64,000 nucleotides of DNA from Pseudolabrys sp. (GCA_019689975.1 JADGGK010000005.1:1-64000), one strand, 5' to 3'; shown: positions 26,493-47,616, counted from the first letter of the stretch. The notes: generated from the sequence alone by a model not told the origin. Program-made: numbers and translations.

Positions 26493-26514
26493 GGGCCGGC
26501 ATGCCGGCCCTTTT
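26493..26514 (+). terminator. Terminator-like hairpin between nusG and rplK
   Basis: GGGCCGG-CATG-CCGGCCC forms a perfect 7-bp stem with a 4-nt loop, followed by TTTTG. It resembles an intrinsic terminator with a short U tract, ending only 12 nt before the rplK start codon, so it may be an attenuator or an mRNA structure for L11-operon control rather than a full stop. Confidence 0.5.
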
Positions 26515-26526
26515 GCAGGAGCAGAC

Positions 26527-26955
26527 ATGGCAAAGAAAGTCACCGGTTTCCTCAAATTGCAGGTGCCGGCGGGGAGCGCCAATCCTTCGCCGCCGATCGG
26601 GCCTGCGCTCGGCCAGCGCGGGCTCAACATCATGGAGTTCTGCAAGGCGTTCAACGCGCAGACCCAGAAGATGGAAAAAGGCATTCCCATCCCGGTCATC
26701 ATTACCACCTATCAGGATCGTTCCTTCACGTTCGAACTGAAGACGCCGCCGGTGTCCTATTTCTTGAAGAAGGCGGCAAAGCTCGAGAGCGGCTCGAAGA
26801 CTCCCGGCCGCGACCAGGTCGGTTCGGTGACGAAAGCGCAGGTACGCGAGATCGCCGAGCAGAAGATGAAAGATCTCAACTGCGACACGATCGAAGCCGC
26901 CATGAAGATGGTCGAAGGCTCCGCCCGCTCCATGGGCATTTCGGTGAGGGAGTAG
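26527..26955 (+). CDS. rplK: 50S ribosomal protein L11
   Basis: The 142-residue L11 binds the GTPase-associated centre of 23S rRNA. It begins [16 protein letters not shown] and has the conserved [14 protein letters not shown]-terminal loop and the C-terminal RNA-binding domain ([20 protein letters not shown]). rplA follows after 5 bp. Preceded by a strong hairpin described separately. Confidence 0.98.
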   Translation: MAKKVTGFLKLQVPAGSANPSPPIGPALGQRGLNIMEFCKAFNAQTQKMEKGIPIPVIITTYQDRSFTFELKTPPVSYFLKKAAKLESGSKTPGRDQVGSVTKAQVREIAEQKMKDLNCDTIEAAMKMVEGSARSMGISVRE

Positions 26956-26960
26956 CGGCG

Positions 26961-27668
<708 letters not shown>

Positions 27669-28183
27669 CGGCCGTTTCGTGCCGAATCCCGCGGAACTCG
27701 TGCACGCAGGGCCTTGGCAAGGCCGCACGGAGGAGTTAAATGAAGCAGTCGGCGTGTCGACCCGTTTGTCGGCGCGCTTGCGTGCGCCCTTACTCAACTG
27801 ACGAAACGGTGGTTGCAACGACCCTTTGGATTTGCCGCCAGGGCTTCTGAAAGGGTGAGCGGGCACTGTTTTTCCGGTGAGGGCGTGCGACCTGTCCGAG
27901 ACTGCCGGCGCCGAGGCCTGTTGCGGGCCGAGGCTTAATCCCGAACCGGGGCCAGCATAGACGGGGATTCCGATCCAGGTTCGCGCATGCCCGCGGGCGG
28001 CGCCAAGTTGGTTCGAACCTCGGAGACCGGAGGCGGTTCGCCGCACCGGGGGCAGGCTTCGTCACTGCGTCATCTGGCCGGACGGCTTCGCGAGGAGCGC
28101 GGAACGGGAGGATGGCGTGTCGCAAACCGGCGGCTGCGTCGCGACAGCGAGGTCGGCCGTCAGACCAGTAAAGAGCCAGGCCA
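27669..28183 (+). promoter_or_regulatory. rplA-rplJ spacer: probable L10 leader region
   Basis: This 515-bp gap holds no long conserved gene. In many bacteria the L10-L7/L12 complex binds a structured leader here to repress rplJL, so a leader RNA is expected (family knowledge); I cannot draw the binding fold with confidence. Near the start, GGCCTTGGCAAGGCC forms a 6-bp hairpin (27711-27725), followed by a good GGAGGAG ribosome site and a 36-codon open frame, listed separately. Confidence 0.5.
27740..27850 (+). CDS. Possible 36-codon leader peptide upstream of rplJ
   Basis: ATG at 27740 follows GGAGGAGTTAA with ideal spacing and opens a frame of 36 residues (MKQSACRPVCRRACVRPYST...), ending in TGA at 27850. 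It is rich in Cys (4) and Arg. A short hairpin lies directly upstream. It could be a translated leader, a degraded relic, or chance; codon content alone is too short to decide. Not in the ORF track because of length. Confidence 0.3.
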   Translation: MKQSACRPVCRRACVRPYSTDETVVATTLWICRQGF

Positions 28184-28702
28184 GTGGATCGAGCGGCGAA
28201 ACAGGAATTCATCACCGAACTGAACGGCGTCTTCAAAGCCGCGAATGTGGTGGTGGTGGCGCACTATTCCGGTCTCACGGTCGCCCAGATGCAGACGCTG
28301 CGCAGGCAGATGAAGCAGGCTGGCGCTGCCGTCAAGGTCGCGAAAAACCGCCTCGCCAAGATCGCGCTCAAGGACACCGATGCCGAGGCCATCGCGCCGC
28401 TGCTGAAGGGTCCGACCGTGCTTGCCTTCTCGGGCGATCCGGTTGCGGCGCCCAAGGTGGCGGTCGACTTCGCCAAGACGAACGAGCAGTTCGTCATTCT
28501 CGGCGGGGCGATGGGCAAGGCGCCGCTCGACGTGAACGGGGTGAAGGCGCTTGCCTCCCTGCCGTCGCTCGACGAGCTGCGCGCCAAGATCATCGGTCTC
28601 GTCAAGGCGCCGGCCACCAAGCTTGCGCAGCTTGCCAACGCGCCCGCCGCCAAGGTGGCGCGCGTCATCCAGGCCTATGCCGCCAAAGGCGAGGCGGCCT
28701 GA
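28184..28702 (+). CDS. rplJ: 50S ribosomal protein L10
   Basis: A 172-residue anchor of the L7/L12 stalk. It starts with GTG ([17 protein letters not shown]...) and carries [18 protein letters not shown] and [12 protein letters not shown] in the RNA-binding domain; the C-terminal helix binds L7/L12. rplL follows after 46 bp. Confidence 0.97.
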   Translation: MDRAAKQEFITELNGVFKAANVVVVAHYSGLTVAQMQTLRRQMKQAGAAVKVAKNRLAKIALKDTDAEAIAPLLKGPTVLAFSGDPVAAPKVAVDFAKTNEQFVILGGAMGKAPLDVNGVKALASLPSLDELRAKIIGLVKAPATKLAQLANAPAAKVARVIQAYAAKGEAA

Positions 28703-28748
28703 GGCCTGCCGCATGTGCCTGGTTCGAATCGACCATAGGAACTGAACA

Positions 28749-29132
28749 ATGGCTGACCTGCAGAAGATCGTTGACGAATTGTCCGGCCTGACCGTCCTCG
28801 AAGCGGCGGACCTCGCCAAGATGCTGGAAGAGAAATGGGGGGTCACGGCCGCCGCCGCGGTTGCGGTCGCGGCGGGTCCGGCCGCCGCGCCCGGCGGCGC
28901 GGCTGCGCCGGCGGAGGAGAAGACCGAGTTCACGGTCGTGCTCGCGAGCGCCGGGGAGAAGAAGATCGAGGTCATCAAGGAGGTCCGCGCCATTACCGGT
29001 CTTGGCCTGAAGGAAGCCAAGGACCTGGTCGAGGGTGCGCCGAAGACGGTCAAGGAAGGCGTTGCCAAGGACGAGGCGGCCAAGATCAAGGCCGCGCTCG
29101 AAAAGGTTGGCGCCAAGGTTGAGCTTAAGTGA
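28749..29132 (+). CDS. rplL: 50S ribosomal protein L7/L12
   Basis: A 127-residue stalk protein with the usual three parts: N-terminal dimerisation helices ([23 protein letters not shown]...), an Ala/Pro/Gly hinge around residues 38-58 and the C-terminal factor-binding domain ([21 protein letters not shown]). Followed by a 357-bp spacer rich in hairpins before rpoB. Confidence 0.98.
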   Translation: MADLQKIVDELSGLTVLEAADLAKMLEEKWGVTAAAAVAVAAGPAAAPGGAAAPAEEKTEFTVVLASAGEKKIEVIKEVRAITGLGLKEAKDLVEGAPKTVKEGVAKDEAAKIKAALEKVGAKVELK

Positions 29133-29489
29133 GCGAAGCCTATTTAACCCAATCCCCGCCTCGCGCCGCGGCGCGCGAAGCGGGGAGCGGGGCGGTCGCC
29201 CGGTCGTGCGTCCCGCGCGGAGCGCGGGCGGAGGCGGGCGAGCAAACAACTCCCGGGACGTCGCCCCGGGAGAGCGGACAGGAGGCATGAGGTGATCGTT
29301 AGATCCGGCCCGCAGGCATCGCCAGGCGATCCGGTTCGATCACGAAAGGTGTGAAACGTGCGGCGGTTCGGGCCCACCCGAATCACATAGAAACGGACAG
29401 TACCGACGCCTGTCCCGATGGTCGCGATGATGGCGGCCGTCCGGAGAGGCGCTAGCGCTGCCCGCCACAATCGAATCGAGAGAGAGACG
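29133..29489 (+). promoter_or_regulatory. rplL-rpoB spacer with three successive hairpins
   Basis: No gene is seen in this 357-bp gap. Three strong inverted repeats follow one another: 29154-29185 (CCCCGC-c-TCGCGC paired with GCGCGA-a-GCGGGG, one mismatch), 29212-29228 (CCCGCGC-GGA-GCGCGGG) and 29250-29272 (CTCCCGGG, 7-nt loop, CCCGGGAG). None has a T tract. In E. coli this spacer contains an attenuator and an RNase III processing site that set the L7/L12-to-RpoB ratio; similar function here is inference. Confidence 0.6.
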
Positions 29490-33614
<4,125 letters not shown>

Positions 33615-33615
33615 T

Positions 33616-33700
33616 CAGAGGACGGTTGACGCACGACAGAGGGCGGTAACAACAGCGGCGACAACGGGTCGTCCGTGGTCCGTCATTTGCCGTCGGAAGC
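33616..33700. repeat. Degenerate GAGGACGG / CCGTC repeat in the rpoB-rpoC spacer
   Basis: The spacer contains AGAGGACGGTTGACGCACGACAGAGGGCGG and then GTCGTCCGTGGTCCGTCATTTGCCGTC (quoted in parts), a loose inverted arrangement. A similar motif set occurs in the tuf-rpsJ spacer. Such GACGACAGAGGACGG-type degenerate repeats occur in intergenic DNA of Bradyrhizobium-like genomes (my recollection). Confidence 0.4.
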
Positions 33701-33710
33701 GGAGAATGCG

Positions 33711-37910
<4,200 letters not shown>

Positions 37911-38468
37911 CCCGCCGCGACCGCAGGGAAGAGGACATAAGGCGGGTTCGGGTCGCATTGCTTGGGCGCCGTCGTCGCGAGCGCCCCGCAAGAGGCGACG
38001 CGACCCGGCACGGTCATTGCCCGGCGGCGGCTGGTCCCGTGCCCCGTCGCGATCCGTCCCGCGAGCGCCGCGGGTGGCCGGAAAGTGCCACTTTTTCATG
38101 GCCTTCCGCCTTGACTCGACGGCGGCGCGCCGATACATACGCCCCACTTTTTCGGCAGGCGGTGAGCTTCGCTTGTTCGGAACGGCCCGCCCGGCCAAGA
38201 CCTTGAATAGGCGTGTCTTTTCAAGGAGGCCGGCGCAACGCCTCGACGGATGGGGCTCAAACGCTGCCGCTGACAGCCGATTGTCAGACAGGTTCACGCG
38301 ATCGGCCGCGCGGTCTTGACCCGTAGCCGGCCGTCCGAACGGAAGAGCGCCCCCGCAAGAGACGACGCGGATGGCGCGATTTCGTTTTGCGCATTGGACG
38401 AGGCCGCGCGGACATGCGCGCGGTGAGGAAGGGGCCGAGGCCTCGATGAAAGGAATGCGAAGGCGGCA
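37911..38468 (+). other. rpoC-rpsL spacer
   Basis: A 558-bp gap separating the rpo and str clusters. I see no conserved gene; short frames in it have no ribosome site or family resemblance. It holds the sigma70-like promoter listed at 38111-38139, and a long leader of about 320 nt would precede rpsL, leaving room for regulatory RNA that I cannot define. Confidence 0.5.
38111..38139 (+). promoter_or_regulatory. Sigma70-like promoter for the str operon
   Basis: TTGACT (38111-38116) and TACATA (38134-38139) are separated by exactly 17 bp, a near-consensus vegetative promoter. Expected transcription start is near 38146, giving a leader of about 320 nt before rpsL. It is the best promoter-like element I see in the ribosomal gene run. 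Confidence 0.6.
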
Positions 38469-38840
38469 ATGCCGACGATCAACCAGTTGATAGCCAAGCC
38501 GCGTCGGCCGCTCAAGGCGCGCAACAAGGTGCCGGCGCTGCAGGCCTCTCCGCAGAAGCGCGGGGTCTGCACGCGCGTCTATACCACCACGCCGAAGAAG
38601 CCGAACTCGGCGCTGCGCAAGGTTGCGAAGGTTCGGTTGACCAACGGCTTCGAGGTGATCGGCTATATCCCGGGCGAGGGTCACAACCTGCAGGAGCATT
38701 CGGTGGTGATGATCCGCGGCGGCCGCGTGAAGGATCTGCCCGGGGTGCGCTATCACATCTTGCGCGGGGTGCTCGATACCCAAGGCGTCAAGAACCGCAA
38801 ACAGCGCCGCTCGAAATACGGTGCCAAACGGCCGAAATAA
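38469..38840 (+). CDS. rpsL: 30S ribosomal protein S12
   Basis: A 123-residue decoding-centre protein. It begins [14 protein letters not shown], and the streptomycin-relevant segments [13 protein letters not shown] and [14 protein letters not shown] are wild-type in form, so a streptomycin-sensitive S12 is expected. First gene of the str operon; rpsG follows after 78 bp. Confidence 0.98.
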   Translation: MPTINQLIAKPRRPLKARNKVPALQASPQKRGVCTRVYTTTPKKPNSALRKVAKVRLTNGFEVIGYIPGEGHNLQEHSVVMIRGGRVKDLPGVRYHILRGVLDTQGVKNRKQRRSKYGAKRPK

Positions 38841-38909
38841 CCGCAGCGACTTATGGGTTGTCCCGGCCGAGCGCCGGCAGGGTCGGGACCGCCGAGAGAA
38901 AGACGATAG

Positions 38910-39389
<480 letters not shown>

Positions 39390-39415
39390 CAAGCCGACCG
39401 GATCAGGATTTCCCC

Positions 39416-41488
<2,073 letters not shown>

Positions 41489-41529
41489 TTGGCGAACGAA
41501 ACTTGGAAAGGATCTGAACGGAGAGTGCC

Positions 41530-42720
41530 ATGGCCAAAGAGAAGTTCGTACGCACCAAGCCTCATTGCAACGTCGGAACGATCGGCCACATCGACCACGG
41601 CAAGACCACGTTGACGGCGGCGATTACCAAGGTGCTGTCGGAGCAGGGCAAGGCGCAATTCACCGCTTATGACCAGATCGACAAGGCCCCGGAGGAGCGC
41701 GCGCGCGGCATCACCATCTCGACCGCGCATGTCGAATACGAGACCGACAAACGTCACTATGCGCATGTCGACTGCCCCGGCCATGCCGACTACGTGAAGA
41801 ACATGATCACCGGCGCGGCGCAGATGGACGGCGCGATCCTCGTCGTGTCGGCATCCGACGGCCCGATGCCGCAGACGCGCGAGCACATTCTGCTCGCCCG
41901 CCAGGTCGGCGTGCCGGCAATCGTCGTTTATCTGAACAAGGTCGACATGGTCGACGATCCGGAGCTGGTCGAGCTCGTCGAGCTCGAGATTCGCGAACTG
42001 CTCTCCAAATACAATTTCCCGGGCGACAAGATTCCGATCATCAAAGGTTCGGCTTTGATGGCGCTCGAGGGCAAGGATGAGAAGCTCGGCAAGAACTCCA
42101 TCCTCGAGCTCATGAAGGCGGTCGACGACTACATCCCGCAGCCGGATCGTCCCAAGGACCAGCCGTTCCTGATGCCGGTCGAAGACGTGTTCTCGATTTC
42201 CGGACGCGGCACGGTCTGCACCGGCCGCGTCGAACGCGGCGTGATCAAGGTGGGCGACGAAGTCGAGATCGTCGGCCTCCGTCCGACCCAGAAGACGGTC
42301 GTCACCGGCGTCGAAATGTTCCGCAAGCTGCTCGATCAGGGCGAGGCGGGCGACAATATCGGCTGCCTGCTGCGCGGGACCAAGCGCGAGGAGGTGGAGC
42401 GCGGGCAGGTGCTGTGCAAGCCGGGTTCGGTCAAGCCGCACACCAAGTTCAAGGCGGAGGCCTACATCCTCACCAAGGAGGAAGGCGGCCGTCACACGCC
42501 CTTCTTCACCAATTATCGTCCGCAATTCTATTTCCGTACCACCGACGTGACCGGCGTGGTGCATTTGCCCCAGGGTACGGAGATGGTGATGCCGGGCGAC
42601 AACGTGGCGATGGAAGTGCACCTCATCGTGCCGATCGCCATGGAGGAGAAACTGCGCTTCGCCATTCGCGAGGGCGGCCGCACGGTGGGCGCCGGCGTGG
42701 TGGCGAGCATCATCGAGTAA
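41530..42720 (+). CDS. tuf: Elongation factor Tu
   Basis: A 396-residue GTPase that delivers aminoacyl-tRNA. G motifs [22 protein letters not shown] and NKVDM are intact, with the domain II-III segments [13 protein letters not shown] and [19 protein letters not shown]. The window contains only this tuf copy; a second copy elsewhere cannot be judged. Confidence 0.98.
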   Translation: MAKEKFVRTKPHCNVGTIGHIDHGKTTLTAAITKVLSEQGKAQFTAYDQIDKAPEERARGITISTAHVEYETDKRHYAHVDCPGHADYVKNMITGAAQMDGAILVVSASDGPMPQTREHILLARQVGVPAIVVYLNKVDMVDDPELVELVELEIRELLSKYNFPGDKIPIIKGSALMALEGKDEKLGKNSILELMKAVDDYIPQPDRPKDQPFLMPVEDVFSISGRGTVCTGRVERGVIKVGDEVEIVGLRPTQKTVVTGVEMFRKLLDQGEAGDNIGCLLRGTKREEVERGQVLCKPGSVKPHTKFKAEAYILTKEEGGRHTPFFTNYRPQFYFRTTDVTGVVHLPQGTEMVMPGDNVAMEVHLIVPIAMEEKLRFAIREGGRTVGAGVVASIIE

Positions 42721-42722
42721 GA

Positions 42723-42826
42723 AGACGACGGACGGCAGAAGGCAGAGGACGGAAAAAGACTTGGGCGCAGCCGACCCGACCGCGGAGCATCGTTCGCAGT
42801 CGATCGTCTGTCGTCCGTCATCCGAA
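42723..42826. repeat. Degenerate GACGG / CCGTC repeat in the tuf-rpsJ spacer
   Basis: Left arm GACGACGGACGGCAGAAGG-CAGAGGACGG (42723-42751) faces right arm TCGTCTGTCGTCCGTCATCCG at about 42804-42824, a loose inverted repeat. The composition matches the element between rpoB and rpoC. It fills nearly all of the 111-bp spacer. Confidence 0.45.
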
Positions 42827-42831
42827 CCGCA

Positions 42832-43140
42832 ATGAACGGCCAGAACATACGCATCCGGCTCAAGGCGTTCGATCATCGCATTCTCGACGCCTCGACGCGC
42901 GAGATCGTCAACACAGCCAAGCGCACCGGTGCGCAGGTTCGCGGGCCGATTCCGCTGCCCACACGCATCGAGAAATTCACCGTGAACCGCTCGCCGCACG
43001 TCGACAAGAAGAGCCGTGAGCAGTTCGAGATGCGAACGCACAAGCGCCTGCTCGACATCGTTGATCCGACGCCGCAAACGGTCGATGCGCTGATGAAGCT
43101 CGACCTGGCGGCGGGCGTCGACGTCGAGATCAAGCTGTGA
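42832..43140 (+). CDS. rpsJ: 30S ribosomal protein S10
   Basis: A 102-residue protein that also serves as NusE in antitermination. It begins [19 protein letters not shown] and carries [26 protein letters not shown]. First gene of the S10 cluster, 111 bp after tuf. Confidence 0.98.
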   Translation: MNGQNIRIRLKAFDHRILDASTREIVNTAKRTGAQVRGPIPLPTRIEKFTVNRSPHVDKKSREQFEMRTHKRLLDIVDPTPQTVDALMKLDLAAGVDVEIKL

Positions 43141-43154
43141 GGGTGGGAACGTCC

Positions 43155-43928
43155 ATGCGCTCCGGCGTGATCGCACAGAAGGTCGGCATGACCCGCGTGT
43201 TCACCGAATCCGGCGAACACGTGCCGGTGACCGTGCTGCGCCTGGCGCGTTGCCAGGTGATCGCGCACCGGACCAAGGAGGCGAACGGCTATGTGGCGCT
43301 TCAGCTCGGCGCCGGCCCCCGCCGCGCCGGCAACATGAGCAAGGCGGCCCGTGGCTATTTCGCCAAGGCCAAGGTCGAACCCAAGCGCAAGCTTGCCGAG
43401 TTCCGTGTGAGCGAGGATGCGCTGATCCCGGTCGGCGCCGAGATCACGGCCGATCATTTCGTTCCCGGCCAATATGTCGACGTCACCGGCATTTCCATCG
43501 GCAAGGGCTATGCCGGGGTCATGAAGCGATGGAATTTCGCGGGTCTGCGCGCCTCGCACGGCGTGTCGATCTCGCACCGCTCGCTCGGTTCCACGGGCGG
43601 CCGCCAGGATCCGGGAAAGACGTTCAAGAACAAGAAGATGGCAGGCCATCTCGGGGTCGAGCGGGTCACGACGCTCAATCTCAAGGTGGTGCAGACCGAC
43701 GTCGAGCGCGGCCTGATTCTCGTTCGCGGCGCGGTGCCGGGCAACAAAGGCGGCTGGATCACGGTGCGCGACGCCGTCAAGAAGCCGTTGCCCAAGGAAG
43801 CCCCGCGTCCGGGCAAGTTCCGCCTCGATGCCGCGGAGGCGAAGCCGGAGCCGCAGCCGGCCGATGCCGCGACGGCGACGGACGTCGCGGCGGCACAGGC
43901 ACCTGCCGCGGGGAAGGAGGGCGCCTGA
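43155..43928 (+). CDS. rplC: 50S ribosomal protein L3
   Basis: A 257-residue peptidyl-transferase-centre protein. It starts [20 protein letters not shown] and has [18 protein letters not shown] and [20 protein letters not shown]. The last ~35 residues are a low-complexity Ala/Pro/Glu tail ([20 protein letters not shown]...), longer than the E. coli protein (209 aa). ATG at 43155; the ORF start at 43137 includes six extra codons. Confidence 0.97.
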   Translation: MRSGVIAQKVGMTRVFTESGEHVPVTVLRLARCQVIAHRTKEANGYVALQLGAGPRRAGNMSKAARGYFAKAKVEPKRKLAEFRVSEDALIPVGAEITADHFVPGQYVDVTGISIGKGYAGVMKRWNFAGLRASHGVSISHRSLGSTGGRQDPGKTFKNKKMAGHLGVERVTTLNLKVVQTDVERGLILVRGAVPGNKGGWITVRDAVKKPLPKEAPRPGKFRLDAAEAKPEPQPADAATATDVAAAQAPAAGKEGA

Positions 43929-43929
43929 T

Positions 43930-44550
43930 ATGGAGGTGAGGATCACCACGCTCGACGGAGACGCGGCCGGTTCGGTCGAGTTGCCGGACAGGATTTTCGG
44001 CCTCGTGCCGCGCGGCGATATCCTGCAGCGATGCGTTCGCTGGCAATTGGCCAAGCGCCAGCGCGGAACGCACAAAGCCAAGCAGCGCGGAGAGGTGAAC
44101 CGCACCACGCGCAAGATGTATGCGCAGAAGGGGACGGGACGCGCGCGCCACGGCGCCGCGAGCGCGCCGCAATTTCGCGGCGGCGGCAAGGCGTTCGGTC
44201 CGGTGGTGCGCAGCCATGCCATCGGCTTGCCGAAGAAGGTGCGGGCGCTTGCGCTCAAGCATGCGCTTTCGGCCAAGGCCAAGGACGGCGGATTGATCGT
44301 GGTTGACAAACTCGCCGCCAAGGACGCCAAGACCAAGACGCTCGCCAGACAGTTCGACAAGCTGGGCCTCGACAACGCGCTGATCGTCGACGGCACGGAG
44401 ATCGAGCCGCGTTTCCGCCTTGCCGCCCGCAACATACCGAACATCGACGTGCTGCCGGTGCAGGGCATCAACGTCTACGACATCCTGCGCCGCAAGACCT
44501 TGGTGTTGAGCAAGGCCGCGCTCGAGGCGCTGGAGGCGCGATTCAAATGA
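43930..44550 (+). CDS. rplD: 50S ribosomal protein L4
   Basis: A 206-residue protein lining the exit tunnel. The tunnel loop [20 protein letters not shown] and [21 protein letters not shown] is intact. Starts 1 bp after the rplC stop. In enterobacteria L4 autoregulates the S10 operon; no evidence for that here. It overlaps rplW by 4 nt. Confidence 0.97.
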   Translation: MEVRITTLDGDAAGSVELPDRIFGLVPRGDILQRCVRWQLAKRQRGTHKAKQRGEVNRTTRKMYAQKGTGRARHGAASAPQFRGGGKAFGPVVRSHAIGLPKKVRALALKHALSAKAKDGGLIVVDKLAAKDAKTKTLARQFDKLGLDNALIVDGTEIEPRFRLAARNIPNIDVLPVQGINVYDILRRKTLVLSKAALEALEARFK

Positions 44551-44846
44551 GCACCAGCGACCCCCGCCACTATGACGTCATCATCGCCCCGGTGATCACG
44601 GAGAAGGCGACGATGGCCTCCGAGCAGAACAAGGTGACGTTCAAGGTGCGCAAGGACGCGACCAAGCCGCAGATCAAGGAAGCGGTCGAGAAGCTGTTCG
44701 ACGTGAAGGTGAAAAGCGTCAACACGCTGATCCGTCCCGGCAAGGCCAAGGCGTTCCGCAACCGGCTCGGCAGACAATCCGACAGCAAACGCGCGATCGT
44801 GACCTTGGAAGAGGGCCACCGCATCGACGTGACCACCGGACTATGA
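44547..44846 (+). CDS. rplW: 50S ribosomal protein L23
   Basis: A 99-residue protein at the tunnel exit, docking site for trigger factor and SRP. It has [41 protein letters not shown] and [18 protein letters not shown] overlaps the rplD stop (ATGA). Confidence 0.97.
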   Translation: MSTSDPRHYDVIIAPVITEKATMASEQNKVTFKVRKDATKPQIKEAVEKLFDVKVKSVNTLIRPGKAKAFRNRLGRQSDSKRAIVTLEEGHRIDVTTGL

Positions 44847-44859
44847 GGACACGAGCGCC

Positions 44860-45690
44860 ATGGCCTTGAAATCCTACAATCCGACCACGCCGAGCCAGCG
44901 GCATCTGGTGATCGTCGACCGGTCGTTCCTGCACAAGGGGCCGCCGGTCAAATCGCTCACCGAAGGCCAGACGTCGACCGGGGGCCGCAACAATCGCGGC
45001 CGCATCACCGTGCGTTTCCGCGGCGGCGGCCACAAACAGGCCTACCGCAAGATCGATTTCAAGCGCACCAAGCGCGACATTCCCGCGACCGTGGAGCGGC
45101 TGGAATATGACCCCAACCGCACGGGTTTCATCGCGCTCATCAAATATGCCGACGGCGAGCGTTCATATATTCTGGCGCCGCAGCGGCTTGCGCCCGGCGA
45201 CACGGTGATCGCCGGCGAGCATGTCGACGTGAAGCCGGGCAATGCCATGCCGCTCGGCAACATGCCGGTCGGTACGATCGTCCACAATATCGAGCTCAAG
45301 ATCGGCAAGGGCGGACAGGTCGCGCGCTCGGCCGGCGCCTATGCGCAGATCGTGGGCCGCGACCGCGACTACGTCATTCTGCGCCTGAACTCGGCCGAGC
45401 AGCGCCTCGTGCACGGGCGCTGCATGGCGACGGTCGGGGCGGTATCCAATCCGGACAACATGAATACCACGATCGGCAAGGCAGGACGGCAGCGCTGGCG
45501 CGGTCGTCGGCCGCACAATCGCGGCATTTCGATGAACCCGGTCGATCACCCGCACGGCGGCCGCACGAACGGCGGCAAGCATTGGGTCACGCCCTGGGGT
45601 TTCCCGACGAAGGGAAAGAAGACACGCAAAAACAAGCGTACGACCAAGTTCATCATCGTTGGCCGGCACGAGCGCAACAAGCAGAGCTGA
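44860..45690 (+). CDS. rplB: 50S ribosomal protein L2
   Basis: A 276-residue protein needed for subunit joining and peptidyl transfer. It has [32 protein letters not shown], and the conserved [23 protein letters not shown] loop with the functional His. Normal length. Confidence 0.98.
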   Translation: MALKSYNPTTPSQRHLVIVDRSFLHKGPPVKSLTEGQTSTGGRNNRGRITVRFRGGGHKQAYRKIDFKRTKRDIPATVERLEYDPNRTGFIALIKYADGERSYILAPQRLAPGDTVIAGEHVDVKPGNAMPLGNMPVGTIVHNIELKIGKGGQVARSAGAYAQIVGRDRDYVILRLNSAEQRLVHGRCMATVGAVSNPDNMNTTIGKAGRQRWRGRRPHNRGISMNPVDHPHGGRTNGGKHWVTPWGFPTKGKKTRKNKRTTKFIIVGRHERNKQS

Positions 45691-45701
45691 GGGCAGGCAT
45701 C

Positions 45702-46052
45702 ATGGCGCGATCGGTATGGAAGGGCCCGTTTGTCGACGGCTATTTGCTGCGCAAGGCGGAAGCCGCACGCGCTTCCGGCCGCCACGAGGTGATCAAGATC
45801 TGGAGCCGCCGTTCGACCATCCTGCCGCAATTCGTCGGTCTGACGTTCGGCGTCTACAACGGTCAGAAACATATACCGGTGCTGGTGACGGAGGAAATGG
45901 TCGGCCACAAATTCGGCGAGTTTGCGCCGACCCGGGTGTTCTACGGCCATGCCTCCGACCGCAAGGTCAAGCGGGCGGCGGCGCCGGGTGCGGCGGCGGC
46001 GGCGTCGGCCAACGGAGCTCCGGCGGCGCCCGGCGCGCCGGCCGGCAAGTAG
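45702..46052 (+). CDS. rpsS: 30S ribosomal protein S19 with Ala/Pro-rich tail
   Basis: A 116-residue protein of the 30S head. The conserved body [18 protein letters not shown] ... [21 protein letters not shown] is complete within about 92 residues, the usual S19 length; it is followed by about 24 residues of Ala/Gly/Pro ([20 protein letters not shown]...). The tail lies at the subunit surface by homology. ATG at 45702 follows a purine-rich GAGGGCAGG. Confidence 0.97.
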   Translation: MARSVWKGPFVDGYLLRKAEAARASGRHEVIKIWSRRSTILPQFVGLTFGVYNGQKHIPVLVTEEMVGHKFGEFAPTRVFYGHASDRKVKRAAAPGAAAAASANGAPAAPGAPAGK

Positions 46053-46068
46053 GGTGCGGAGAGGCCTC

Positions 46069-46461
46069 ATGGGCAAGCGTCGACGCGAACGCGATCTTCC
46101 GGATCACGCGGCCAAGGCGGTCTCGCGCATGCTGCGGGTTTCGCCGCGGAAGCTCAATCTCGTGGCGCAGCTCATCCGCGGCAAGAAGGTCGCAACCGCG
46201 CTCGCCGATCTGCAATTCTCGCGCAAGCGGATCGCCAAGGACGTGCGCAAGTGCCTGGAATCGGCGATCGCCAATGCCGAGAACAACCACGACCTCGACG
46301 TCGACGAGCTCGTCGTCGCCGAGGCCCATGTCGGCAAGGCGCTGGTGCTCAAGCGCTTTGCCGCGCGCGGCCGCGGCCGCGTCGGTCGCATCCTCAAACC
46401 GTTTTCCAACCTGACCATCGTGGTGCGTCAGGAAGAGGAGCCGGCGCGCGCCAAGGCCTAG
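46069..46461 (+). CDS. rplV: 50S ribosomal protein L22
   Basis: A 130-residue protein whose beta hairpin lines the exit tunnel. It has [41 protein letters not shown] and [20 protein letters not shown] followed by [19 protein letters not shown]. The macrolide-relevant hairpin looks intact. Starts 16 bp after rpsS. Confidence 0.97.
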   Translation: MGKRRRERDLPDHAAKAVSRMLRVSPRKLNLVAQLIRGKKVATALADLQFSRKRIAKDVRKCLESAIANAENNHDLDVDELVVAEAHVGKALVLKRFAARGRGRVGRILKPFSNLTIVVRQEEEPARAKA

Positions 46462-46471
46462 GGAGTGAGCG

Positions 46472-47173
46472 ATGGGTCAGAAAGTCAATCCGATCGGGCT
46501 TCGCGTCGGCATCAACCGCACCTGGGATTCGCGGTGGTATGCGGGCAAGACCGAATATGGCTCGCTGCTGCACGAGGACATCAAGATCCGCGAAGAGCTG
46601 AGCAGGCAGCTCAAGCAGGCCGCGGTCTCGCGCATTGTCATCGAGCGGCCGCACAAGAAATGCCGCGTCACCATCCATTCGGCGCGACCCGGTGTCGTCA
46701 TCGGCAAGAAGGGCGCCGATATCGAGAAGCTGCGCCGCTCCGTGGCCAAGCTGACCGATAGCGACGTCGTCATCAACATCGTCGAAATCCGCAAACCCGA
46801 ACTCGACGCGCAGCTTGTGGCGGAGTCGATCGCCCAGCAGCTCGAGCGCCGCGTCGCTTTCCGTCGCGCCATGAAGCGCGCGGTGCAGTCGGCCATCAGG
46901 TTGGGCGCCGAGGGCATCCGCATCAATTGTTCCGGCCGCCTCGGGGGCGCCGAGATCGCGCGCATGGAATGGTACCGCGAAGGCCGCGTGCCGCTGCACA
47001 CCTTGCGGGCCGACGTCGACTACGGGACGGCGACGGCCTTCACCACCTACGGCACCTGCGGTGTCAAGGTGTGGATCTTCAAGGGCGAGATCCTGGAGCA
47101 CGATCCCATGGCGCAGGACAGGCGCCAGGCCGAAGGCGAGGCCGGGCGTGCGCGCCGCGAGGCCGCATCGTGA
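46472..47173 (+). CDS. rpsC: 30S ribosomal protein S3
   Basis: A 233-residue protein of the mRNA entry site. It begins [20 protein letters not shown], carries the KH-domain GXXG in [13 protein letters not shown] and the C-terminal [21 protein letters not shown]. rplP follows after 24 bp. Confidence 0.98.
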   Translation: MGQKVNPIGLRVGINRTWDSRWYAGKTEYGSLLHEDIKIREELSRQLKQAAVSRIVIERPHKKCRVTIHSARPGVVIGKKGADIEKLRRSVAKLTDSDVVINIVEIRKPELDAQLVAESIAQQLERRVAFRRAMKRAVQSAIRLGAEGIRINCSGRLGGAEIARMEWYREGRVPLHTLRADVDYGTATAFTTYGTCGVKVWIFKGEILEHDPMAQDRRQAEGEAGRARREAAS

Positions 47174-47197
47174 GCCGGACCATCATGAGTTGACGTC

Positions 47198-47611
47198 ATG
47201 CTGCAACCGACCCGCACCAAGTTCCGCAAGGCGCACAAGGGCCGCATTCACGGCGTGGCCACCTCCGGCACCACGCTGGCTTTCGGCCAGTACGGCCTCA
47301 AGGCGCTCGAGCCCGATCGCGTCACCGCGCGGCAGATCGAGGCCGCGCGTCGCGCGCTCACGCGCTTCATGAAGCGCTCCGGGCGGGTATGGATCCGCGT
47401 GTTCCCGGACGTGCCGGTATCGAAGAAGCCGATCGAGGTGCGCATGGGCAAGGGCAAGGGAACGCCGGAATTCTGGGTTTGCCGGGTCAAGCCGGGCCGC
47501 GTGTTGTTCGAGATCGACGGCGTGCCGGCCGGTGTTGCCCGCGAGGCGTTGGCGCTTGCCGCCGCCAAGCTTCCGGTAAAGACGCGTTTCATCGAGCGCA
47601 TCGCCGAGTAG
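47198..47611 (+). CDS. rplP: 50S ribosomal protein L16
   Basis: A 137-residue protein near the A site. It has [54 protein letters not shown] and the C-terminal [14 protein letters not shown]. Gene order rpsC-rplP-rpmC-rpsQ is canonical. Confidence 0.98.
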   Translation: MLQPTRTKFRKAHKGRIHGVATSGTTLAFGQYGLKALEPDRVTARQIEAARRALTRFMKRSGRVWIRVFPDVPVSKKPIEVRMGKGKGTPEFWVCRVKPGRVLFEIDGVPAGVAREALALAAAKLPVKTRFIERIAE

Positions 47612-47616
47612 GAGCC

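Noticed and set aside
29291-29359. Short frames after an AGGAGG in the rplL-rpoB spacer (ATG-AGG-TGA and a 20-codon GTG frame)
   Set aside because: Too short and without any supporting bias; more likely part of a structured leader.
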